Shown here: positions 38,875-48,233 of the stretch, one piece after another
Position numbering within the stretch: position 1 is the first letter of the stretch
Layout: each line of letters begins with the position of its first letter
NCBI RefSeq assembly: GCF_900095695.1
Contig: NZ_FMIQ01000041.1
Span: forward strand, 1-64,000
From: Hafnia alvei
Lineage (GTDB): Bacteria; Pseudomonadota; Gammaproteobacteria; Enterobacterales; Enterobacteriaceae
DNA length: 64,000 bases
Direction: 5' to 3'
Notes under the pieces: model-generated
The model's input: the letters and a program-made list of their open reading frames with translations, nothing else
Told to the model about the DNA's origin: nothing
Database searches by the model: none
Position numbers and translations under genes: made by a program

Positions 38875-39912
38875 ATGTCCCGAACCGTATTAAGCGCACA
38901 GGGTATTCGAATTGCGATTATGGCTGCGGCTCTGGTTATCGTTCTGGCTGGAGTGAGAGCCGCATCCGATATTATTGTGCCGTTTTTGCTGGCCTTGTTT
39001 CTGGCTATTATCCTTAACCCACTGGTGACGGGGCTTATGCGGTTGCGTTTGCCACGCGCTGCCGCGGTCGGGCTGGTACTGGTTATCATTATTCTGTTGC
39101 TAACGCTAATGATAGGTATGTTGGGCTCGTCGCTTAATGATTTCAGCCGAACGTTGCCGCAATATCGCGGTATGTTAGCCAGCAAGCTTGCGGTAGTGCA
39201 GCATATTGCCGAGCGTTTGAATCTGAATTTTTCACCTATCGAGTTGGCGAATCATTTTGATCCCGGTGTCGTGATGAATATGGCCACGCGGATTGTGACC
39301 CAATTATCAGGGGCAATGTCGAGTTTATTCCTGCTGCTGATGACGGTCGTTTTTATGTTGATGGAAGTTCCCCATCTTCCTTACAAGTTACGAAAATCCC
39401 TCTCTAATGCTGATGCGGGTATGGGAAGCATCCAGCGAGCGTTGGATGGCGTAACCCAATATTTGGCGTTGAAAACCGGCATCAGCGTTATTACTGGTGT
39501 CGTGGTTTGGTTAATGCTGCATCTGATGGGGATCCGCTTTGCCATGATGTGGGGCGTATTGGCTTTTGTACTGAACTATATTCCAAATATTGGTTCGGTG
39601 ATTGCCGCAGTCCCACCGGTGATTCAGGCGCTGTTATTCAATAGTTTTGGCGATGCCGTTATGGTGGCATCGGGCTATATCATCATCAATATGGTGTTTG
39701 GCAATATCCTCGAGCCTCGGGTGATGGGCCGTGGATTGGGGCTTTCAACGCTGGTGGTGTTTTTATCGCTGATATTTTGGGGATGGCTGCTTGGCCCTAT
39801 CGGGATGTTGTTGTCTGTGCCACTCACTATCGTGGTTAAAATTTTGTTAGAGCTCACCCCGGTGGGATCGCGTTTTGCGGTTCTGTTAGGTGAGGGTGTT
39901 GAAGAGAAATAG
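38875..39912 (+). CDS. tqsA: AI-2E family transporter TqsA
   Basis: TqsA exports the quorum signal autoinducer-2 in E. coli. The 345-residue protein has about seven to eight membrane segments and the PF01594 signatures FALNYIPNIGS-type (VLNYIPNIGSVIAAVPP) and GNILEPRVMGRGLGLSTLVVF. E. coli TqsA is 344 residues. The ATG has AAGGA at seven bases. It is a single gene followed by a hairpin lacking a T run. Confidence 0.93.
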   Translation: MSRTVLSAQGIRIAIMAAALVIVLAGVRAASDIIVPFLLALFLAIILNPLVTGLMRLRLPRAAAVGLVLVIIILLLTLMIGMLGSSLNDFSRTLPQYRGMLASKLAVVQHIAERLNLNFSPIELANHFDPGVVMNMATRIVTQLSGAMSSLFLLLMTVVFMLMEVPHLPYKLRKSLSNADAGMGSIQRALDGVTQYLALKTGISVITGVVVWLMLHLMGIRFAMMWGVLAFVLNYIPNIGSVIAAVPPVIQALLFNSFGDAVMVASGYIIINMVFGNILEPRVMGRGLGLSTLVVFLSLIFWGWLLGPIGMLLSVPLTIVVKILLELTPVGSRFAVLLGEGVEEK

Positions 39913-40652
39913 CCGGTGACGAAGTCCTCTCTTCGGGAGAAGAGGGGGCGAGGTGATTTCAGAAGTAAAGAAGATAAATATCTAACAAAAGCAGTAATAA
40001 CGAAATAGCCAGATAAAAGATCAGATGATTGCGAACGTTGTTAATAATCATCTGAATTATTTTGTCAAACATACGTGCAACTCAAAAGCGCAGATTGAAA
40101 AAAGTATAATTTTTTATATCTAAAATCACAATCAGCAGATGATATTTCTGTTGGGTTTAACACATATATTTTCTTGAGAATTAGGCCAAGTTTTCTGTCT
40201 TTTTTTGTCAATTTTTTAGCTAAAAACAGTGACGGATAAAGCAATATTCCGTATTGGTTTTAGCGCCGTTTTTACACGGTTTACAGCCAACAAAATTTAA
40301 ATGAAATTTAACTCAATGTTATGAATATAAAGATATTTTTTAAATTATTCGCTTTGTAATAACGTTGGTAAATTACCGGCGCATTGCATTAGACAAAAAG
40401 TCAAAAACTTGACCAAAGTCACTAAAATGTGTAAATTAAAGATATGTAAAGACACCATGAAAAATAAAAAACCTGCTAAGGGAACAGAAAATAACACGAT
40501 AAAAAATAGGTGACTTTTAACGATTTCTCGTTAATGCTGCTGCATAGATCTCGCCTCACGCTGCGATCCGAAAATTGGATTAAGCCGTAATTACGGGGAC
40601 GCGAAATCTATGGTGCTGCTGAGAATTAATTCAATGCACATCAAGGGTAACT
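39913..40652. other. AT-rich region between tqsA and the ProP-type gene
   Basis: These 740 bp hold a hairpin after tqsA (39926-39947) and a 37-codon ORF on the minus strand. A long A/T-rich stretch follows that probably carries the transporter promoters and may bind H-NS. A 12-bp palindrome ccgtaattacgg is at 40585-40596. Confidence 0.5.
39959..40072 (-). CDS. Candidate 37-residue single-pass membrane peptide
   Basis: The ORF reads MFDKIIQMIINNVRN, followed by a continuous hydrophobic run (LAISLLLLLLDIYLLYF) to the stop. The layout, an amphipathic start and one leucine-rich membrane segment, is typical of bacterial small membrane proteins, including type I toxins. The ribosome site is weak (GAG about ten bases upstream). 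I do not recognise it, and it may be chance. Confidence 0.35.
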   Translation of the reverse strand: MFDKIIQMIINNVRNHLIFYLAISLLLLLLDIYLLYF

Positions 40653-42194
40653 ATGACCGATCCTAAAGAGACTCTCGCGTCAGAAGCGCGCGTGGCTGAT
40701 GCACAGCCACATTCATCCCATCTTGCGTTTTGGCGCAAGAGTCAAAAGAAGAATCAAAAACCAGAAATGACCGTTGACGATATTACTATCGTCGACCGCA
40801 GCATGCTCAAACGAGCCGTAGGCGCTGCGGCGTTGGGCAATGCCATGGAGTGGTTTGATTTTGGTGTTTACAGCTTTTTAGCCGTGACCATTGGTAAAGT
40901 CTTCTTCCCCAGCGGCAGCCCCGCAGCCCAGCTGATTGCGACTTTCGCCGCTTTTGCGGCTGCATTTTTGGTACGCCCATTAGGGGGCATGGTGTTTGGC
41001 CCGCTCGGCGATCGCATTGGCCGCCAAAAGGTATTGGCGTTTACCATGATCATGATGGCGGTGGGAACATTCTGTATTGGATTAATCCCAAGCTATGAAA
41101 GTATTGGTATTGCAGCCCCAATATTGCTATTGGCCGCTCGTTTGGTTCAGGGCTTTTCCACCGGAGGTGAGTACGGCGGCGCTGCTACGTTTATCGCTGA
41201 GTACTCAACGGATAAACGCCGTGGTTTCATGGGAAGCTGGTTAGAGTTCGGCACATTCGGTGGCTATTTGCTCGGAGCGATGCTGGTGACCGGGCTAACG
41301 GCGATTATGCCTGAAGAAACGTTGCTTGCATGGGGCTGGCGTATTCCATTCTTTATCGCTGCGCCGTTGGGATTATTTGGTCTGTATATCCGTTTAAAAC
41401 TTGAAGAGACGCCTGCGTTCCAAAAACATATGGAAAAACAGGAAGCCATTGAAGATAGTAAGCCAAAGATGGGCCTGTTTGAAATGATGGGCACCTACTG
41501 GCAGCAGATGCTGAAATGTATTGGCCTTGTTCTGCTGTTCAACGTGTCTAATTATATGCTGACATCGTACATGCCAAGTTACTTGACCGGGGTGTTGGGA
41601 CTGAGCGAACTCAGTGGCTTAATGCTGATTATGGTCGTGATGTTCATCATGATGCCAATGACGCTGTTGTGGGGCCACTGGAATGACCGTTTAGGACGCA
41701 AACCCGTTATCATGTTTGGTGCGCTGGGGTTAATCGTGTTGGCTATCCCATCCCTGATGCTGATTGGTACTGGGAATATGTGGGCGGTATTTGCGGGACT
41801 GATGATTTTGGGGATGCTGCATACCTGCTTCAGTGGCACCATGCCTTCTGCATTACCTGCGCTATTTACTACGCAGACTCGTTATAGTGCTTTGGCCGTA
41901 GGTTTTAATATTTCAGTTTCATTATTTGGTGGAACGACGCCGCTGATGACTTCGTGGTTGGTTTCGTCAACGGGCAACCAAATGGTTCCGGCCTATTATT
42001 TGATGGTGGCGGGAGCGATCGGTGTTGTCACCGTGTTGTTTATGCGTGAAACAGCACGAAAGCCACTGCGTGGCTCAGCACCAGCAGTAGCGACCAAGGC
42101 TGAGGCTAAAGCGCTGATAAACAAATTGCGTTTGCGTCGCCAGAAAAAAGAACAAGAACGAGTCTTACAAAATAATCACAGTACTGTAAATTAA
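40653..42194 (+). CDS. ProP-like MFS osmolyte/metabolite proton symporter
   Basis: The 513-residue protein is close to E. coli ProP in the membrane core: NAMEWFDFGVYSF, GDRIGRQKVLA, GFSTGGEYGGAATFIAEY and LEETPAFQKH. It should import proline, betaine or a related solute. It has a longer N-terminal tail (about 48 residues before the core) and a short basic C-terminus. The heptad coiled coil that tunes E. coli ProP to osmolality is missing. It may be a ProP paralogue rather than ProP itself. Confidence 0.85.
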   Translation: MTDPKETLASEARVADAQPHSSHLAFWRKSQKKNQKPEMTVDDITIVDRSMLKRAVGAAALGNAMEWFDFGVYSFLAVTIGKVFFPSGSPAAQLIATFAAFAAAFLVRPLGGMVFGPLGDRIGRQKVLAFTMIMMAVGTFCIGLIPSYESIGIAAPILLLAARLVQGFSTGGEYGGAATFIAEYSTDKRRGFMGSWLEFGTFGGYLLGAMLVTGLTAIMPEETLLAWGWRIPFFIAAPLGLFGLYIRLKLEETPAFQKHMEKQEAIEDSKPKMGLFEMMGTYWQQMLKCIGLVLLFNVSNYMLTSYMPSYLTGVLGLSELSGLMLIMVVMFIMMPMTLLWGHWNDRLGRKPVIMFGALGLIVLAIPSLMLIGTGNMWAVFAGLMILGMLHTCFSGTMPSALPALFTTQTRYSALAVGFNISVSLFGGTTPLMTSWLVSSTGNQMVPAYYLMVAGAIGVVTVLFMRETARKPLRGSAPAVATKAEAKALINKLRLRRQKKEQERVLQNNHSTVN

Positions 42195-42272
42195 TGATGC
42201 CTATTAATTAATTATGATGTAAATACAAAACTATTGTTTTGTGAATTATATTATGAAAAGTATTTTCTTTTT

Positions 42273-42305
42273 AAAAAGCCCGCGAGCATACGCGGGCTTT
42301 TTTTA
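42273..42305. terminator. Bidirectional terminator after the ProP-type gene
   Basis: The 12-bp stem aaaaagcccgcg / cgcgggcttttt (6-nt loop) has T runs on both strands. It serves the convergent transporter and LuxR-type genes. Confidence 0.9.
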
Positions 42306-42314
42306 TTGCAGAAT

Positions 42315-42935
42315 TTATTTGATTAGGTTAGGGCTAGGGAAGACTACATATTTAATGACATTATAGAGATAGCAGAACTCAAGCCGATTACGTACATGCA
42401 TTTTCTCGGTGATATGTTGCTTATGTACATATACGGTTCGGCCACAGATGTTTAACTTACGTGCAATTTTGTGGTTAGGCATTTCCTCCATCCAATATTG
42501 GGTTATAGAGGCTTCGCGATCGGTCAATGCCGGATAATTGCCAAAATATTGCTGTATGCTTTTATGCAGATCTGGCTTTCGATGTAACTCGGTGAAAACG
42601 GATAAAATTGCTGTAAGGTTTTGTTTATTAATGATATATACATGGCCATTTAATATAATGGGTCTAGTGCCATTCGGATAGTCCGCATCCAGGTAAACAA
42701 ATATTTTAACGTGTGAATAATGAGAGAAAAATCGTATCAGAGATGTGTCTTGCTCATTGATTCGACAATAATCCGTCAGGTTGACTAAAATAATATCAGG
42801 ATTAGGTATATCTTTTTTCTCTAAAGCTTGAATCACCGAATTCACATGGTGAATATTTATACCTGTTTCTTCAGAAAAGTAACAGGATATACCCAATCGT
42901 GTATAGAGACATTTGTCTACAACTAATACGTTCAT
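42315..42935 (-). CDS. LuxR-type regulator, RcsA-like
   Basis: The 206-residue protein has an N-terminal receiver-like domain without a clear phosphorylation site and a C-terminal LuxR helix-turn-helix (about 135-200; LTDREASITQYWMEEMPNHKIARKL-type). Its start (VDKCLYTRLG) recalls RcsA (MDLCSYTRLG), the accessory partner of RcsB in capsule control. It could partner RcsB; that is inferred from layout. The gene is AT-rich compared with its neighbours. An AAGGA site precedes the ATG. Confidence 0.72.
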   Translation of the reverse strand: MNVLVVDKCLYTRLGISCYFSEETGINIHHVNSVIQALEKKDIPNPDIILVNLTDYCRINEQDTSLIRFFSHYSHVKIFVYLDADYPNGTRPIILNGHVYIINKQNLTAILSVFTELHRKPDLHKSIQQYFGNYPALTDREASITQYWMEEMPNHKIARKLNICGRTVYVHKQHITEKMHVRNRLEFCYLYNVIKYVVFPSPNLIK

Positions 42936-43099
42936 TCATCATCCTTGAAAATAACGTCTTATGTTTTTTGATATGATTTATATAAATTCCACCTCTATAA
43001 GTTAGTGTTTTTAATATGCAGTTGTCAATTCTAAAATAACCACCGTGAGCGATGGCTTGTGCTATTAAATTATTAGCCCGCATTTTTGCGGGCAAGCAA

Positions 43100-44212
43100 T
43101 TAAAATCGACTTATTTTGAAAGGAGAGAGATCGAATGGAACGGGTTGGCCTGCGGCCTGAAGCGCAATAATCTCACCTAATACGGTAGCAAATTTAAAAC
43201 CATGCCCGCTTAAACCGGTTACTACGCTGACCTGCGGTGAATGCGGTAGTGTGTCTAGAATGAAATCTTCATCTGGGGAGAGATCATAGGTGCAAACCTC
43301 ACCGTGCAAACAGACGCCAACGCCGGGCAGGAATTGACGTAAAAAGCCAAATACTTCACTACCATCCTGTGGATTAGTACCAAACGGACGGCGCTGCTCG
43401 GGCAGGGTAATGGCTTGTCCGCCATTATGTTTACCCAACTTTAGACCGTCATTGTTATATGGAAAGCCATAAAACTGATCGCCTTCGGGAGTTTCAACCG
43501 TAAAAGCAGGGAAGTTGTTATTTTCGCTGTAACGGCCATCGGCTTGATACCAAGAGAAAACTTTGCGTACTGGCGTTATTGGCAGTTCCGGTAGTAATGC
43601 TTTTGCCCATGTTCCAGCCGTAACGGCAACTTGGCGTGCGCTAAATTCTCCCTCAGACGTGGTGATTTTTACCCCGTTATCCTCAGGTGTAATTGCATCA
43701 ACTTGACAGTTAAAGTGCAAATCAGCACCGGCCTCGGCGGCTTTTTCATTGAGAATACCTACCGCGAGCTCGGCTTTTAAATACCCGGCGTTTGGCTCGA
43801 ATAAACCGATGTAGCCATCAGGCACTGACCACTCAGGCCAGCGTTTTCGCAGTAGTTCAGCGTCCAATTTCTCTACGGACAGCCCAAACTGAGAGGCGCT
43901 GTTTTCGGCATTACGCATGAATTCAGAACTGGACGGCCCTATGTTAAGAACGCCGCTGCGATGAAAAAGTTGTACTGCGCAAGCCTCTTCCAACTTGTTC
44001 CAGAGCTCCTGTGCGCGTAGCACCAAGGGAACATATTTCTCACCTTCGCCATAGGCATGGCGAATAATTCTGGTGTCGCCATGATGGCTACCCTGCCGAT
44101 GGGGTGGGGTATGGCTATCTAGCATCAAAACGTTTAAGCCTGAAAGTGCAGCATAATAGCCAGCGGCTGCACCAACAGAGCCACAGCCGACAATAGCTAA
44201 ATCGTATTTCAT
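43100..44212 (-). CDS. solA: N-methyl-L-tryptophan oxidase
   Basis: SolA is a monomeric sarcosine-oxidase-type flavoenzyme that demethylates N-methyl amino acids. The 370-residue protein has the FAD fold ([14 protein letters not shown] near 8-21), [23 protein letters not shown], and the covalent-FAD cysteine in the [11 protein letters not shown] block. The ATG at 44212 matches E. coli and has GGAGG at eight bases. It is downstream of bssS on the same strand, but a terminator lies between them. Confidence 0.94.
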   Translation of the reverse strand: MKYDLAIVGCGSVGAAAGYYAALSGLNVLMLDSHTPPHRQGSHHGDTRIIRHAYGEGEKYVPLVLRAQELWNKLEEACAVQLFHRSGVLNIGPSSSEFMRNAENSASQFGLSVEKLDAELLRKRWPEWSVPDGYIGLFEPNAGYLKAELAVGILNEKAAEAGADLHFNCQVDAITPEDNGVKITTSEGEFSARQVAVTAGTWAKALLPELPITPVRKVFSWYQADGRYSENNNFPAFTVETPEGDQFYGFPYNNDGLKLGKHNGGQAITLPEQRRPFGTNPQDGSEVFGFLRQFLPGVGVCLHGEVCTYDLSPDEDFILDTLPHSPQVSVVTGLSGHGFKFATVLGEIIALQAAGQPVPFDLSPFKISRF

Positions 44213-44364
44213 AAAGGGATCCTCCGTGTCATGGTTTTTCCATGAGTACACCCGTTTTTATGGCGATGAACGAATTCAGCGCAACAAATTTGGTTGAACA
44301 ACATTTGTGATCTATTTTACAACCTGATGATAACCTTTGCAGGGTTGCAGAGGGAAATCGAGAC

Positions 44365-44397
44365 ATAAAAAAACACCGCCTTGTGAGGGGCGGTGTT
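44365..44397 (-). terminator. Terminator for bssS
   Basis: On the minus strand the stem aacaccgcc / ggcggtgtt (44372-44397) is followed by seven T (44365-44371). Confidence 0.88.
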
Positions 44398-44416
44398 CTA
44401 GCGGTGCGTTAATGTA

Positions 44417-44671
44417 CTAATGTTTAAGGTAATCAATGTCTTGGTATTCCGAAGATTCTATCTTTTCAATTCCGGCTTCGAGGATGTCAATGAGCTGCCG
44501 TGCAACATCGGTGGTTAACCACAGAGTACGATCCACTTCCGCTTTCTCAGGATCTTGATCGCGTGAAGAAAGATAGTGCAGGCGGATCATCAAAGCATCA
44601 TAGCTATCAACAGTACTGATATCCCAACCAACCACTGGGTGCGTCTGAATTACTTCATCTTTTCCGTTCAT
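44417..44671 (-). CDS. bssS: Biofilm regulator BssS (YceP)
   Basis: BssS affects biofilm formation and indole/AI-2 signalling in E. coli; its molecular action is unknown. The 84-residue protein has the same length as E. coli BssS and shares EVIQTHPVVGWDISTVDSYDAL-type and LWLTTDVARQ motifs. It is upstream of solA and near dinI, as in E. coli. Confidence 0.94.
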   Translation of the reverse strand: MNGKDEVIQTHPVVGWDISTVDSYDALMIRLHYLSSRDQDPEKAEVDRTLWLTTDVARQLIDILEAGIEKIESSEYQDIDYLKH

Positions 44672-44836
44672 AAAGACCCCCTAAAACGTAGTGACTGTCG
44701 TGAGCTACTAACCAGGATCAATGTGTCTCATTAGATGAGCATTTTCAGTATACGCATCTAACTGTTTAAATGACGCATTTTTTATGTGTTTTGTTAAAAA
44801 AATGTTTTCTGGCGATGAATTAAACACAGGTACTAA

Positions 44837-45124
44837 CTAGATATTGTGATTATTTGCGATTGTTGTTGTCTCGCTAACGCCGGAATTACGTACCTCAAAC
44901 TGTTCTGCAAGTTTGGCGAAGTATTCTTGCGTCTTAGTATCATATGTTTGGTTGTTGGCCTCCAATTTCAAGCTGTGGGTCAATAGTTGACAGCTTTTTC
45001 CCTCGAGTCCGAATGCTAAATAGGAAAATGCAGTTTCCAGCACATTAATTCGTCGTTGTTGATCGTGGATCAGTTCAAGTAGTTCACCAAACGTCATTGC
45101 ATGCTCGGGATTGTCGCTGTTCAT
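44837..45124 (-). CDS. Hypothetical protein, 95 residues
   Basis: I do not recognise this protein. It is predicted mostly helical and soluble, with a central segment (LLELIHDQQRRINVLETAFSYLAFGL) that could form a coiled coil and a polar tail rich in Asn/Thr. The ribosome site AGGAGA is good, which supports it as a real gene. It lies between bssS and tehA and is transcribed from its own upstream gap. Confidence 0.65.
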   Translation of the reverse strand: MNSDNPEHAMTFGELLELIHDQQRRINVLETAFSYLAFGLEGKSCQLLTHSLKLEANNQTYDTKTQEYFAKLAEQFEVRNSGVSETTTIANNHNI

Positions 45125-45363
45125 TTATTGTTCTCCTACGGCATAAGTCCTAGAGTATTGAGGTTAGTTAAACCACCGAGTTAAGTTAAGCCTAGTCCAT
45201 CATTTTATGCCAATACAATCAGATAAATGACCTAAACCCAGCGTAGGGTGGTGATAAAGCGTATCAAAAATGACACTTTGCGAGTTTTGTAGGATGAAAG
45301 TGAAAACAGCAGAGGGATCATCCGCTATAATCTGCGTCCTGTTTGAGTTGTGTAAAAGTTCTC

Positions 45364-46386
45364 ATGAATAGTTCTTTAGAAAGCACCGCTGAGCGCACTG
45401 AGCCTCACGTGGTCAATATCCCTGCAGGATATTTTGGGATGGTGCTGGGCATCATCGGGATGGGGTTTGCTTGGCGCTATGCGGCGACTATTTGGCCCGT
45501 TTCACCTTTCATTGGCGAAGGTTTGGTTGGGCTAGCAACGTTGATTTGGCTCAGTTTAGCGTTGGCTTTTATATATCGTCTTGTACGTTATCCGCAATTA
45601 GTGATAGCTGAAATGCGCCACCCGCTGAGCGGAAGTTTCGTGAGCTTATTTCCGGCCACCACGATGCTGGTTTCAATTGGCTTTGCTCACTATTCGCCAA
45701 CGCACCTTCTGGCTGAAATCATGTTTGGTATCGGTGCCTGCGTCCAACTGTGCTATGCCGCATGGCAAAGCGCGGGGCTGTGGAAGGGAGAACATCCGCC
45801 AGAGGCCACGACACCAGGCTTATATTTGCCCACGGTAGCTAATAACTTCATCAGTGCCATGGCGTGTGGCGCATTGGGTTTTCACGATCTGGGTATTCTG
45901 TTCTTAGGCGCAGGGGGATTTTCATGGCTGAGCTTGGAACCCGCGATTCTGCATCGTATGCGCAGCCATGGCGAAATGGCTAAGCCGGTACGAACTTCGC
46001 TGGGTATTCAACTTGCTCCAGCGCTGGTGGCATGCAGTGCCTACCTCAGCGTTAATGGTGGACATACAGACTTCGTTGCCAAGATGCTGTTTGGTTATGG
46101 ATTATTGCAGCTTATTTTTATGCTTAGGCTAATGCCGTGGTACATGAAACAGCCGTTCAATGCTTCATTTTGGAGCTTTTCATTCGGTATTTCGGCACTA
46201 GCAACCACGGCTCTGCATTTAAGCGTGGGTGAACAAGATGGATTGTTTGCAGCGTTAGCGGTTCCCATGTTCGTTTTCACTAACCTTGTGATTGCCTTGC
46301 TGATGCTCAAAACGGTGATTTTGCTGGTGCAAAAAAGGCTGATCCCTACGGTGGAAAGGCCTTGCTGCAAATCGCGAACGAAATAA
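45364..46386 (+). CDS. tehA: TehA, SLAC1-family anion/tellurite-resistance channel
   Basis: TehA is an inner-membrane ten-helix channel related to plant SLAC1; overexpression gives tellurite resistance in E. coli. The protein matches E. coli TehA strongly, including [30 protein letters not shown] and [13 protein letters not shown] with the gating phenylalanine. The ATG at 45364 (340 residues) gives the known N-terminus. tehB, its usual partner, is not next to it. Confidence 0.94.
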   Translation: MNSSLESTAERTEPHVVNIPAGYFGMVLGIIGMGFAWRYAATIWPVSPFIGEGLVGLATLIWLSLALAFIYRLVRYPQLVIAEMRHPLSGSFVSLFPATTMLVSIGFAHYSPTHLLAEIMFGIGACVQLCYAAWQSAGLWKGEHPPEATTPGLYLPTVANNFISAMACGALGFHDLGILFLGAGGFSWLSLEPAILHRMRSHGEMAKPVRTSLGIQLAPALVACSAYLSVNGGHTDFVAKMLFGYGLLQLIFMLRLMPWYMKQPFNASFWSFSFGISALATTALHLSVGEQDGLFAALAVPMFVFTNLVIALLMLKTVILLVQKRLIPTVERPCCKSRTK

Positions 46387-46420
46387 TAGTGCAAGAAAGA
46401 TGTTGTGCGGCTAGATAGGC

Positions 46421-46448
46421 AAAAAAAAGCCGGGAAGCGACTCCCGGC
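46421..46448 (-). terminator. Terminator, minus strand, downstream of dinI
   Basis: The stem gccggga / tcccggc (46429-46448) is followed on the minus strand by eight T. It lies about 130 bp past the dinI stop, near the tehA end. Confidence 0.8.
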
Positions 46449-46575
46449 CTACGCATTTTACTATCCGTAGGAATTGCCGATGGCTAACGGAGATGGAACT
46501 CATCGCCTATTATCATTCAATGAATTAGGCTTATTATTGCGGCGTAAAAGTGTGTGTTTACACCGCGAATTAGTG

Positions 46576-46824
46576 TTATTCGCTAAACCCGTTATCGAAC
46601 CAGTCGTCGGCACTTTCCCACGTTTCTTGCAGGACTTCCTCGATGCGTTCTTTGTCGGATTTCAGTCCGCCCATAACGGTTAGCGTATTCGAGTTAGTCA
46701 TTCGAACCTGTACCGCAGTTTCAGGATAGATATGGTTTACTCGTTTTGAAAATTCGTGGTTTAATGCTTCCAGAGCACCGTCTGGCAGCTTGTTACGTTT
46801 GTCCAATGTCAATTCAATGCGCAT
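46576..46824 (-). CDS. dinI: DNA damage-inducible protein DinI
   Basis: DinI stabilises RecA filaments and tunes the SOS response. The 82-residue protein ends in the diagnostic EILQETWESADDW-type motif (EEVLQETWESADDWF). The ATG at 46824 (MRIELT) has GGAGG just upstream and matches E. coli. A LexA box overlaps the upstream region. Confidence 0.95.
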   Translation of the reverse strand: MRIELTLDKRNKLPDGALEALNHEFSKRVNHIYPETAVQVRMTNSNTLTVMGGLKSDKERIEEVLQETWESADDWFDNGFSE

Positions 46825-46846
46825 GGTCGCCTCCGCATTCACAATA

Positions 46847-46866
46847 TACTGTATATTTATACAGTC
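46847..46866. promoter_or_regulatory. LexA box of dinI
   Basis: TACTGTATATTTATACAGTC matches the SOS box (CTGT-N8-ACAG) exactly at the conserved arms and lies 23 bp before the dinI start. Confidence 0.92.
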
Positions 46867-47063
46867 GAGATTCTATTAACGCAATACTGTACAACCACTA
46901 TTTTTATTTTCTTTGCGCTTCAGTACGTCACTTTTCTATCAATATGCGATGTTCTTCCCGTTTGCCTGCTTATTACGCCCATCAATTTTGAACCAGAGCA
47001 CGTTTTCTGATGTATTTGCTGCATACTATGAAGCGCGAATGTGACAAAACCCTAATCCGATAT

Positions 47064-47077
47064 TTCACAGCTGTGAA
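47064..47077. repeat. Palindrome upstream of aphA
   Basis: TTCACAGCTGTGAA is a 14-bp perfect palindrome about 30 bp before the aphA start. It could be an operator; the half-sites resemble CRP cores but are inverted. Confidence 0.4.
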
Positions 47078-47107
47078 TGTGAGAATTAACAAATAAAAGG
47101 AATATCC

Positions 47108-47821
47108 ATGCGAAAGATTGCGGTTGCACTCAGTGCGTTAGCCCTTGTTATCAGTTTAAGCCCATCGGCACAGGCAAAAGTGTCTACAGATACGCCTCTT
47201 AATGCTGGGGTTACCGTTGCACAGTTGGCACATCAAGCGCCAATTCACTGGGTTTCTGTGACGCAGATTGAGAATAGCCTACAGGGTATTCCTCCTATAG
47301 CAGTCGGTTTTGATATTGATGATACGGTGCTATTTTCGAGCCCAGGATTTTATCGTGGGCAGAAAGAGTTCTCTCCGCAAGATCAAAACTATCTGAAAGA
47401 TCCCGCATTTTGGGAGAAAATGAATAACGGTTGGGATAGCTTCAGTATGCCCAAGCAGGTGGGTAAAGATCTGATTGCAATGCATCTTAAGCGTGGTGAC
47501 AGCATTTATTTCATTACTGGTCGCAGCCCGACCAAAACAGAAACCGTTACGAATACCTTGCAAGCGGATTTCTCGATACCGGCAGCAAACATGAATAGCG
47601 TGATCTTTGCAGGCGATCAGCCTGGACAAAATACCAAGATAAACTGGATCAAAGAAAAGCAGATTAAGGTTTATTACGGTGATTCGGATGGTGATATCAC
47701 CGCGGCTCGCGATGTCGGTATCCGTGGTATTCGGGTATTGCGGGCATCTAACTCAAGCTATCAGCCGCTGCCAAAAGCAGGGGCGTTGGGTGAAGAGGTT
47801 ATTGTTAACTCTGAATATTAA
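47108..47821 (+). CDS. aphA: Class B acid phosphatase
   Basis: AphA is a periplasmic non-specific phosphatase and phosphotransferase of the HAD superfamily. The 237 residues begin with a signal peptide (cleavage after AQA at 23). The catalytic FDIDDT motif is at 68-73 and the later GDSDGDI block completes the site. Length and motifs match E. coli AphA. An AAAGGAAT ribosome site precedes the ATG. Confidence 0.96.
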   Translation: MRKIAVALSALALVISLSPSAQAKVSTDTPLNAGVTVAQLAHQAPIHWVSVTQIENSLQGIPPIAVGFDIDDTVLFSSPGFYRGQKEFSPQDQNYLKDPAFWEKMNNGWDSFSMPKQVGKDLIAMHLKRGDSIYFITGRSPTKTETVTNTLQADFSIPAANMNSVIFAGDQPGQNTKINWIKEKQIKVYYGDSDGDITAARDVGIRGIRVLRASNSSYQPLPKAGALGEEVIVNSEY

Positions 47822-47880
47822 TACTATAGAAAAAGATAGTGTTATGGTTGATGCTGGTCGCTTTGGCGATTGAGATTCAC

Positions 47881-47950
47881 GGGGGCTACCGTAGGGTGAG
47901 GCGCTCCGGCAGCTAAAGCTGCTACGACCCCATCCCTACGGTTCCCCCTA
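47881..47950. repeat. 70-nt structured element after aphA
   Basis: ACCGTAGGG (about 47888-47896) pairs with CCCTACGGT (about 47934-47942), flanked by GGGGG and CCCCC and enclosing a second hairpin, GCAGC/GCTGC. It lies between convergent aphA and the DUF2164 gene. It may be a repeated intergenic element or a bidirectional terminator. Confidence 0.6.
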
Positions 47951-47987
47951 ATATCGGACGTTAGAGTTAGCTATGGGCGGTATGTTT

Positions 47988-48233
47988 TTAATCGACAGGC
48001 TTTTGCAGCCAAGTCAGCGTATCGACAAGATCTTCCGTTTTTTCTTCTACTACGCGCAGTGCGTCAGCCATCCCTTGATTATAAAAATGCGCGCCGAGCT
48101 CTTTGGCAAAGAAATCCAGCAAGAATTCTGCATCAAAATCACCAATTTCAACGTCTAATTCAGCCTGTAGATATTTTTGTAATTTGTGGACCATCTGTGA
48201 GGTCTGTTCACGGCTGAAGGTCATTTCACTCAT
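47988..48233 (-). CDS. DUF2164 family protein
   Basis: The 81-residue protein fits DUF2164: [43 protein letters not shown] has the family's lone FYNQ and DA motifs. Function is unknown. Its ATG overlaps the stop of the DeoR-type regulator by 4 bp, so the two are translationally coupled. Confidence 0.82.
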   Translation of the reverse strand: MSEMTFSREQTSQMVHKLQKYLQAELDVEIGDFDAEFLLDFFAKELGAHFYNQGMADALRVVEEKTEDLVDTLTWLQKPVD

